A stretch of DNA of 12,907 bases from Bordetella parapertussis (GTDB lineage: Bacteria; Pseudomonadota; Gammaproteobacteria; Burkholderiales; Burkholderiaceae_B), in NCBI GenBank assembly GCA_945911685.1, contig CAMEAW010000071.1, positions 1 through 12,907 on the forward strand. The letters are read 5' to 3'. The position numbers and the translations under genes are program-made. Shown here one piece after another: positions 6,716-12,907 of the stretch; position 1 is the first letter of the stretch, and each line of letters opens with the position of its first letter. The notes under the pieces were generated by a model. That model was not told the DNA's origin and searched no databases. It saw only the letters and a program-made list of their open reading frames with translations.

Positions 6716-6749
6716 AACCGCTGCAGCCCTTGGAGGTGCAGCGGTTTTT
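6716..6749 (+). terminator. Strong intrinsic terminator after the autotransporter
   Basis: A perfect 10-bp stem, AACCGCTGCA (6716-6725) with TGCAGCGGTT (6737-6746), has an 11-nt loop and a T run to 6749, then CTTTT. It lies 38 bp after the stop codon and cleanly ends the autotransporter transcription unit. Confidence 0.9.
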
Positions 6750-7153
6750 CTTTTGTACCTCATCGAAACATATACAACGGTCTATCAATTCGCACGAAAA
6801 TCAATTAGCATTGGCTTTTACTGAGTCTCAACATCAAGCACGCTTCGAAAATAACTAGTAGGGATTTTCGTCGACGTTTTGCCAACTTCTCCTGTGCTTT
6901 GCGCTTATTGACGCATCTAAAGATTGATAATAAGAGTACCGAGCAAGCATCCAATGATCTTTGTTGTAGCCAAGTCCCTTACTGAAGCGCCTCTTCTCAT
7001 TGCAGTCTTGTTGGCCTGATGCAGTTTAGCAAGCCAAACGCTGGCCCACCAAGCAAAAGACTTGGGCAGAGTGATCATTGACGCTCGTGTGCATTACACC
7101 AACTCGGTGATAAGCAAAGCTTAACCATTCAAAGTAACAAACTAGGTCTAAAC
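6750..7153. other. 404-bp non-coding stretch before the signalling operon
   Basis: I see no convincing gene, tRNA or repeat here. It should contain the promoter of the operon starting at 7154. TTGACG occurs at 6909-6914 and again near 7078, but neither has a good -10 at the right distance. GTGT-GCATT-ACAC at about 7088-7100 is a small inverted repeat of unclear meaning. The ribosome-binding region before 7154 (TAGGTCTAAAC) is weak. Confidence 0.4.
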
Positions 7154-8653
7154 ATGGCACTCAGTAAGCAGCAACCTTACAAAATCCTTATCGTCGATGA
7201 TGAAAAAGGGTTGCACGCTGTCACACATTTAGTGCTGCGCAAGATGCAATATGCGGGCCGTCAAATTGAGCTTATCAGCGCCTATTCAGCCCAAGAGGCT
7301 GAAGAAATCATCAAGGTCACGCCAAACATTGCGGTTGCGATCATTGATGTCGTCATGGAACATGATCAGGCTGGCTTAGATCTTGTAAAAGTTATTCGCA
7401 ATCAATACGGCATGAAACAAGTTAGGATTATCTTGCGTACCGGCAATCCTGGCATGGCCCCTGAGCGAGAGGTCATTCAACATTTTGAAATTGATGACTA
7501 TCGCGATAAAACCGAACTCACGGCAGATCGTTTATTTTCTGTCGTGTACACAGCGCTTCGTTCGTATCATGCGCTCAAAACCATCGATGAAACGTCACAG
7601 GGCCTTGAGCAGATTATTCTCTCAATTGGCGGGATATTTGAGGATCAAAACGATTATTCCGCGCTATTTGTTGTGCTTTTGAAAAATCTTCAAGAGGTGA
7701 AAGTCATCTCTGATTGCCCTTTGCGTTTGGGTGATGTGATGGGTATCTACTCGACGCCTACTGAGCCGATCATTGCTATATCAACCGGTACCTATGCTGA
7801 GTTAGCAGGCCGTACACTTGACCATATCGAGGATGACGATCTGCGTCATTTGCTCCAAAGTCATGTTAGCTCTAAAGCAATTTACCTCGGAGAAAGAGGT
7901 GTCTTACTTGGCATGACCTTGCCCGATCAGCAATATCTTGCGCTATGGATCGCCAGCAAAGGAATTTTGCCACCTCACGTTACTTATTTAATACACATTC
8001 TGCTCGAACGCTTTAACTCTAATTTAATACACAACCATTTGCGAAATGAGATTTTAGATGCGCAACGTCAAGCACTCAATACATTGTGCGAAGCTGTTGA
8101 GATGCGCTCAAAAGAAACTGGTATGCATATTCATCGCATGGCAGCCTATTCCAAGTTATTAGCTCAGCTCTACGGCCTACCCACTGATCAGCTGAATTTA
8201 ATTGAAGCGGCTGCTCCGTTACACGATATTGGCAAGGTAGCGATTCCAGACTCGATACTCAATAAACCTGGTCGCCTGACCGCTGATGAAATGGATACGA
8301 TGCGCACCCACGCACAAAGTGGCTTTGATTTATTGGGTCGATCAAAAAGCAAAATGTTAGAGACCGGCGCCGAAGTGGCCTTAACGCATCACGAACGTTG
8401 GGATGGCACCGGCTATCCAAATGGGCTAAAGGGCAATGAAATCCCATTATTTGGAAGAATCGTCAATGTGGCGGATGTATTCGATGCCTTGATGTCTAGA
8501 AGAGTCTACAAAGAGCCGTTTCCGCTGGATAAAACCATTCAAATTATGTCAGAGTTGTCCGGCCAAGCTTTTGACCCTGCGCTGATTGATTTGTTAGTTA
8601 AAAACAAAGATCAATTCAGTGCAATATTTGATCAAAATCCTGATTATGCGTAA
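7154..8653 (+). CDS. Response regulator with REC, DUF3369 and HD-GYP domains (cyclic di-GMP phosphodiesterase)
   Basis: Phosphorylation-controlled enzyme predicted to break down cyclic di-GMP. The 499 residues fall into a receiver domain (about 8-140), a DUF3369 middle domain (about 150-295) and an HD-GYP domain (about 300-490). The receiver is intact: acidic pair Asp15/Asp16, phospho-acceptor Asp65 in AIIDVVM, Thr96 in LRTGNPG and Lys119. The HD-GYP part has His325 in HIHRMA, the HD pair His357-Asp358 in HDIGK, and HHERWDGTGYP (412-422), so metal-binding and signature residues are present and catalysis is likely. DUF3369 has no settled function; it often sits between REC and HD-GYP. It is the first gene of the operon, 26 bp ahead of a PhnD-like protein and followed by a kinase that is its obvious partner. 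It may lower cyclic di-GMP and so favour motility over biofilm (inference). Confidence 0.93.
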   Translation: MALSKQQPYKILIVDDEKGLHAVTHLVLRKMQYAGRQIELISAYSAQEAEEIIKVTPNIAVAIIDVVMEHDQAGLDLVKVIRNQYGMKQVRIILRTGNPGMAPEREVIQHFEIDDYRDKTELTADRLFSVVYTALRSYHALKTIDETSQGLEQIILSIGGIFEDQNDYSALFVVLLKNLQEVKVISDCPLRLGDVMGIYSTPTEPIIAISTGTYAELAGRTLDHIEDDDLRHLLQSHVSSKAIYLGERGVLLGMTLPDQQYLALWIASKGILPPHVTYLIHILLERFNSNLIHNHLRNEILDAQRQALNTLCEAVEMRSKETGMHIHRMAAYSKLLAQLYGLPTDQLNLIEAAAPLHDIGKVAIPDSILNKPGRLTADEMDTMRTHAQSGFDLLGRSKSKMLETGAEVALTHHERWDGTGYPNGLKGNEIPLFGRIVNVADVFDALMSRRVYKEPFPLDKTIQIMSELSGQAFDPALIDLLVKNKDQFSAIFDQNPDYA

Positions 8654-8666
8654 TCACTGAATACCT

Positions 8667-8672
8667 AAGGAG
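8667..8672 (+). promoter_or_regulatory. Ribosome binding site of the PhnD-like gene
   Basis: AAGGAG sits 7 bp before the ATG at 8680. It is the strongest Shine-Dalgarno in the operon, in keeping with a periplasmic binding protein being needed in excess over the kinase. Confidence 0.8.
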
Positions 8673-8679
8673 TTTCGCT

Positions 8680-9513
8680 ATGCGAGTATTCATTCTATCT
8701 GTCGCCCTAAGCTTTGCCTCTTTCACCGCACTTGGACAGACAGCAAACCCCGAAGTCTTGATTGGGGTTGTGCCGAACATGAGTGCTCGAATGATTAGTA
8801 CTCATTATCAACCGTTGGCAGATTATTTTGAAAAAGGTCTCGGTCGCAAAGTTGAAGTGACGACGGGCACTAATTTTCCGAACTTTTATCAGCGTGCGCT
8901 CGCCAACGAATATCAGATCATGGTGACTGCTCCAAACTTAGCAAGGGTCTCGCAAGCGGATGGCAATTGGGAGGCCGTTGCAGTATTCGAGCCCGGCCTT
9001 CCTGGGCTTTTAGTGGGGATGGCGGGCCAGCCAAACAATCTCGAGTTTTTGCGAGGAAAAAAATTAGCGGTTGCCAATCCTCAGTCTCTCGTTGCACTGG
9101 CTGGTATCAACTGGTTAAGCTCGCAAGGCTTTGTGAACAACAGGGATTATGAGATCTTACGGATTGCAAACGATGACAGCCTCGGGATTAGCTTAAAAAC
9201 AGGCCAAGCGGCCTTTGCTTTGATGAGTCAGGGTGAGTTTAATGCTAAAGACACCGAACTCAAGAAGATCTTGACCCCGATTAATACGTTTGTCAGGTTG
9301 CCTGGGTTTTTCATTATGATGAATGCCACTGTCGCGAGTAGTGAAAAACAAAAAATGAAATCATTGATCTTGGACTTTCCAAAGTCAGAGCAAGCCAAAC
9401 AATTTTTTTCGTCAACTGGCTTCACTGGCCTTCAACCACCCACAGATGAACAACTCAAGTTTCTAGATTCATTTACGGAGGCAACCCGCCAGGGTCTGAG
9501 TCAGGCTAAATAA
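8680..9513 (+). CDS. PhnD-like periplasmic substrate-binding protein, probable sensor accessory
   Basis: Periplasmic binding protein of the phosphate/phosphite/phosphonate ABC-transporter family (PF12974). The 277-residue precursor has a signal peptide with likely cleavage after ALG-19, so the mature form starts near Gln20. The fold signature is visible: EVLIGVVPNMSARM, then YQPLADYFEKGLGRKVEV, NFPNFYQRALANEYQIMVTAPNLARV, LRGKKLAVANPQSL and ALMSQGEFNA. No permease or ATPase gene is adjacent. Instead it lies between a response regulator and a membrane kinase (2 bp before the kinase start), so it more likely hands a ligand to the kinase than feeds a transporter. PhnD-type proteins outside phosphonate operons bind varied small anions, so the ligand cannot be named. 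Confidence 0.88.
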   Translation: MRVFILSVALSFASFTALGQTANPEVLIGVVPNMSARMISTHYQPLADYFEKGLGRKVEVTTGTNFPNFYQRALANEYQIMVTAPNLARVSQADGNWEAVAVFEPGLPGLLVGMAGQPNNLEFLRGKKLAVANPQSLVALAGINWLSSQGFVNNRDYEILRIANDDSLGISLKTGQAAFALMSQGEFNAKDTELKKILTPINTFVRLPGFFIMMNATVASSEKQKMKSLILDFPKSEQAKQFFSSTGFTGLQPPTDEQLKFLDSFTEATRQGLSQAK

Positions 9514-9515
9514 GC

Positions 9516-11408
9516 ATGCTCACTTCATGGAGTTTTCGAAAAAAACTTATTTTTATATGGCTGACTGTTCAGATCATCACTACAGTCACGACTGCTTTTC
9601 TGTTGGTCAAACTCACCACAGACTCCATGGAAGCAGACATTGTTTATCAGTCTGAGCAAATCAAACCAGTACTTAGCTCGGCCGTCATTACTCCTTTAAT
9701 ACAACACGATTATGCAAGTGTCATAGCGATTCTTAAGGAACTGGTCAATTCAGATAATATCCAAGAAATTATCATTCTGGATCGCAACGGTCAGTTAATT
9801 GCACGTGAGACACCCAAAGCAAATAAAAAAAATAATCCAAGTATGTCGCCTCTGGTTGTTGATTTTCCTATTCAGGCGGATGGCGTCAATCTTGGCAAAG
9901 CAACGCTCACTATTTCTAGGGACAGGTTAGTCGAAACTCGACACAGCTTTTTGTTGTATTCGGCACTCATCGTCATCGTCACTTTATTTATTTTTTATCT
10001 ATTAGCACTAGTACTTAGCCGTTATGTGACTCGGCCATTATCAGAGCTTGCAGCGATTGCAGAGAATATTTCGAAGGGTAATTTTATATTTCCAGAGCTT
10101 GCCAAGCGGAAAGATGAAATTGGTTTACTTCAACATGCCTTTAAATCAATGTCCAACGAGATTGCCAAGCGAATTAATGGCTTATCCCTGCTAAACGCTG
10201 ACTTAGAAACTAGGGTGCGTGATCGGACGCAGTCTCTTCAGTTGGCTAGAGATGAATTAGTACAAAAGGTTGAAGAGCTGATGCTGGTTGGTGCTGTTGT
10301 AGACAATTCATACTTCAGCATTTCAATTGCGGATCTAAGACTCCCTGGCACACCACTCATTTATGTAAATCCCGCTTTTACAAAAATAACTGGCTTCAGC
10401 GCAGGGGAAGTGCTTGGCACAACATCGCGTGTCTTTCAGGATGGAATCACTGACCCTGAGGTGATGAAGAAAATTCACTTCACCTTAGAGAATAAATTGG
10501 CGTGTACGGTTGAATTCTTAGATCGACACCGGAATGGGGAGGCTTTTTGGAACCGCCTTAGCATCTTTCCCGTGATCATCGAAGAAAATGAGCCTAGATA
10601 CTATGTCGTTTTTGAAGAAGACATTAGCGCGTTAAAGAAAGTAAGTGCCGAGCGCGAAACTCTTCTGCAAGAGGCGCAAGAAAATCAGCGCCTGCAGTCC
10701 TTGGGCGTACTAGTTGCAGGACTTGCCCACGAGATTAATAACCCCATCGGCATTGCAATCACAGCAACTACGCACGTGAGCCAAACCGCCGCAACGGTCA
10801 GAAAAAATGCCTCTAACCTGACGGGCTCGGCACTGACAGACTTTCTTGAAGATGAAGAAATTGCCTTCCAACTTATTTTTGATAACCTGAAGCGTGCAAG
10901 TGATCTGATTCGAGGCTTTAAGGATGTTGCTCGAGATCGATCCTTGGATGAAAAAAAGGAAATCAATCTTAAAGTCTATCTTCAGTCCATTGAGCAATCT
11001 CTCACACCGGTATTGAAAAAAGTAAAATGCACATTACGCTTAGAGGTTGACCCAAGCATTTCCTTACACGTCAATTCTGGCTCACTTGGGCAGCTTCTGA
11101 CTAACCTTGTATTGAATTCAACCATTCATGCTTTTGACGGAATAAAGGATCGCCAGCTTAAGATTTCCGGTAGCCAAACCCAGCAATATATCTTTTTGAA
11201 AATTACTGACAACGGCAATGGTATTTCAGACAGTGTGCTGCCCAACCTGTTCACCCCTTTTTACACAACAAGTCGTGCTAAAGGAGGAACGGGTTTGGGT
11301 CTGTATATCAGCAGGCAGATTGCGACCGAGGTTCTTAACGGTAGTTTAAATGTCGAAAACTTACCGGAAAAAGGATGTGAATTTACGTTAAGGTTACCCA
11401 GGCATTAG
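9516..11408 (+). CDS. Membrane sensor histidine kinase with HAMP and LOV-like PAS domain
   Basis: Inner-membrane sensor kinase of 630 residues. Segments in order: TM1 about 11-32, a periplasmic loop about 33-145, TM2 about 146-168, HAMP about 168-222, a coiled coil about 222-258, PAS about 259-373, a dimerisation helix with phospho-acceptor His405 (VAGLAHEINNPIG), and an ATPase domain. The ATPase has an N-box with Asn530 and Asn534, G1 DNGNGI (565-570), FTPFYTT and G2 GGTGLGL. All catalytic motifs are intact, and there is no receiver domain, so phosphate must go to a separate regulator, most simply the HD-GYP protein at 7154. The PAS domain has LOV hallmarks (YVNPAFTKITGFSAGEVLG, RNGEAFWNRLSIFPV), but GTTSRVFQ (301-308) has Ser304 where photoactive LOV has Cys, and Glu367 stands where LOV has Gln. 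The start follows the upstream stop by 2 bp, indicating coupling. Confidence 0.93.
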   Translation: MLTSWSFRKKLIFIWLTVQIITTVTTAFLLVKLTTDSMEADIVYQSEQIKPVLSSAVITPLIQHDYASVIAILKELVNSDNIQEIIILDRNGQLIARETPKANKKNNPSMSPLVVDFPIQADGVNLGKATLTISRDRLVETRHSFLLYSALIVIVTLFIFYLLALVLSRYVTRPLSELAAIAENISKGNFIFPELAKRKDEIGLLQHAFKSMSNEIAKRINGLSLLNADLETRVRDRTQSLQLARDELVQKVEELMLVGAVVDNSYFSISIADLRLPGTPLIYVNPAFTKITGFSAGEVLGTTSRVFQDGITDPEVMKKIHFTLENKLACTVEFLDRHRNGEAFWNRLSIFPVIIEENEPRYYVVFEEDISALKKVSAERETLLQEAQENQRLQSLGVLVAGLAHEINNPIGIAITATTHVSQTAATVRKNASNLTGSALTDFLEDEEIAFQLIFDNLKRASDLIRGFKDVARDRSLDEKKEINLKVYLQSIEQSLTPVLKKVKCTLRLEVDPSISLHVNSGSLGQLLTNLVLNSTIHAFDGIKDRQLKISGSQTQQYIFLKITDNGNGISDSVLPNLFTPFYTTSRAKGGTGLGLYISRQIATEVLNGSLNVENLPEKGCEFTLRLPRH

Positions 11409-11419
11409 CGCTTTTGTGG

Positions 11420-12859
11420 CTAAAGCAACTTTCCCGGATTCATTAATTGGTTCGGATCAAGTGCACGTTTGATCGCAATCATCAGATCCATTTCAACGGT
11501 TGACTTATAGCGCCGCAACTCGTCGCGACGCAAGGTGCCCACGCCATGTTCAGCGCTGATGCTACCGTTGTATTGCGTGACTAAATCATGGATACGCTTA
11601 TTCAAGGCCGCCGTCTTCTGCGCATACTCTTCGTACCCAACATCCAAAGGCAGCAAAACGTTGTAATGAAGATTACCATCACCGATATGACCAAAGTTGA
11701 TGATCGGTAAACCAGGAAAATTCTCATGCACGGACTGATCCGCTTCTGTCGCAAAACGAGCAAGACTTGAAATCGGAAGCGCGATGTCGTGCTTAACGGC
11801 CTTACCCGCTTTGACCTGCGCCAGCGAAATCCCTTCGCGCAGCTTCCACATCGAAATACTTTGCGCCTCACTCATCGCAACAACGCAGTCATGAATCAAC
11901 GCATCTTCAATTGCGGCAAACAATACCGCCTGCAACATATCTTGTAATCCCAACGAATTAGTATCCGCCAATTCGATCAGCGCATAGTACGGAAAGGTTT
12001 GATCGAGTGGCGAAACATAGCCCGGCAAGTGTTGCGTCACAAGCGCTAAGCTTGGTGCTGACATCATTTCAAAGGCACTCAGTCGCGCGCCACAGTGCGC
12101 TTGCACACGACCGAGCAAATTGACAACGTTCGTTAAATTTTTTGCGCCCACCCACGCCGTCACTCTCCCCGCTGGTGCAGCAAACAACTTTAATACCACG
12201 CCTGTAATGATACCGAGAGAACCTTCGGATCCAATAAACAAATCCTTAAGATCGTAGCCAGTGTTGTCTTTACGCAAGGCACGCAAACCATTCCAGACCC
12301 TGCCATCGGGCAATACCACTTCAAGACCAAGTGTTAAATCGCGTGTATTACCGTAGCGCAAGACGCCCGTACCGCCAGCATTCGTTGCAAGGTTTCCGCC
12401 AATCGTGCAGCTGCCCTCTGCCCCAAGACTCAACGGAAAGTAACGTCCAACTTTACGCGCAGCCTGCTGGATGTCAGCCAAGATCACCCCCGCCTCGGCA
12501 GTCAGGGTATTGTTGACCGGATCGACATCATGAATACGCTTCATACGGTTCAACGACAAAACGACTTGGGCTCCACTCATGTCAGGGGTTGCGCCACCGC
12601 TCATGCCTGTATTGCCACCCTGCGGTACGACAGGTGTATGCGATTGATGGCACAAGCGCATGACAGCCGAAACCTCTGTTGTATTACTAGGCCGTACCAC
12701 CGCAACCGTGCGACCGTGCGCTTTACCTAACCAATCATTGACATAGATTTCTTGATCTGCGGGATTCAAGAGCATCCCTTCCTCGCCGACAATATGCATG
12801 AGCCGCAGCGTTAAATCCTTTTGTTTCAGTGGATCTTGCACAGTGCGTTGCCCTACCAA
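11420..12859 (-). CDS. FAD-linked 2-hydroxyacid dehydrogenase (GlcD / D2HGDH type)
   Basis: FAD-dependent oxidoreductase of the vanillyl-alcohol-oxidase fold that oxidises D-2-hydroxyacids such as D-lactate, glycolate or D-2-hydroxyglutarate. The FAD-binding part (PF01565) shows PQGGNTGMSGGATP (79-92), GAEGSCTIGGNLATNAGG and GSEGSLGIIT (210-219). The C-terminal part (PF02913) shows KHDIALP, GHIGDGNLHYN (390-400) and SAEHGVG. His391, His398 and Glu437 match the zinc ligands of human D-2-hydroxyglutarate dehydrogenase, so a metal-dependent D-2-hydroxyacid activity is likely; the substrate is not fixed. The 5' end is uncertain: the frame stays open to the window edge, no in-frame ATG occurs before residue 21, and TTG at 12859 and GTG at 12841 are the candidates. 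It converges on the kinase gene with an 11-bp gap. Confidence 0.88.
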   Translation of the reverse strand: MVGQRTVQDPLKQKDLTLRLMHIVGEEGMLLNPADQEIYVNDWLGKAHGRTVAVVRPSNTTEVSAVMRLCHQSHTPVVPQGGNTGMSGGATPDMSGAQVVLSLNRMKRIHDVDPVNNTLTAEAGVILADIQQAARKVGRYFPLSLGAEGSCTIGGNLATNAGGTGVLRYGNTRDLTLGLEVVLPDGRVWNGLRALRKDNTGYDLKDLFIGSEGSLGIITGVVLKLFAAPAGRVTAWVGAKNLTNVVNLLGRVQAHCGARLSAFEMMSAPSLALVTQHLPGYVSPLDQTFPYYALIELADTNSLGLQDMLQAVLFAAIEDALIHDCVVAMSEAQSISMWKLREGISLAQVKAGKAVKHDIALPISSLARFATEADQSVHENFPGLPIINFGHIGDGNLHYNVLLPLDVGYEEYAQKTAALNKRIHDLVTQYNGSISAEHGVGTLRRDELRRYKSTVEMDLMIAIKRALDPNQLMNPGKLL

Positions 12860-12907
12860 CCCAACAATGTTCGACCGATCGCCATGGCTGTCGCTGCCTG
12901 TGTCGGC

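Noticed and set aside
6905..6930. TTGACG near 6909 with GATAAT as the promoter of the signalling operon
   Set aside because: The spacing between the two elements is about 12 bp, too short for sigma-70, and it lies over 200 bp before the gene.
11408..11427. Hairpin GCTTT/AAAGC between the kinase and the FAD dehydrogenase as a two-way terminator
   Set aside because: The stem is only 5 bp and has no T tract on either side.

Overview
The window looks like chromosomal DNA of a Gram-negative betaproteobacterium, probably Burkholderiales with moderate G+C (a Polynucleobacter-like genome would fit). This rests on an E. coli-type LexA box in front of umuDC, a type V autotransporter with an outer-membrane barrel, and Gram-negative-style signal peptides. 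The genus is inference only; no rRNA or tRNA is present to settle it.

Layout. (1) Bases 1-807, minus strand: the SOS mutagenesis operon umuD-umuC. umuC runs off the left edge, and a near-consensus LexA box overlaps the promoter. (2) 935-2200: a divergent Fic-domain AMP-transferase gene with a C-terminal winged helix. It is preceded by an AT-rich array of TTTAATGTAA-type repeats and ends in a 24-bp tandem duplication that resembles a terminator. (3) 2215-3327: an exported Ntn hydrolase of the choloylglycine hydrolase / penicillin V acylase family. (4) 3328-3718: a gene-poor stretch with an FNR/Anr/Dnr-like palindrome and a G7 tract. (5) 3719-6678: a large autotransporter split in two by a -1 frame change at a GGGGG run, followed by a strong terminator at 6716-6749. 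(6) 6750-7153: no recognisable gene. (7) 7154-11408: a tight three-gene signalling operon of REC-DUF3369-HD-GYP response regulator, PhnD-like periplasmic binding protein and membrane hybrid-free histidine kinase. (8) 11420-12859, minus strand, convergent: a GlcD/D2HGDH-type FAD-linked dehydrogenase.

How the parts work together. Only two blocks are clear functional units. umuDC is a LexA-controlled translesion polymerase operon. The 7154-11408 operon probably forms a three-component pathway: a small ligand is captured in the periplasm by the PhnD-like protein, read by the kinase, and passed by phosphotransfer to an HD-GYP regulator that lowers cyclic di-GMP. The kinase carries a PAS domain that resembles a LOV photosensor but has serine where the flavin-reactive cysteine should be. 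The Fic protein, Ntn hydrolase and autotransporter are accessory-type genes lying between these units.

The points most worth checking are the frameshifted autotransporter, the cysteine-less LOV-like kinase in its operon, and the repeat array at the fic promoter.
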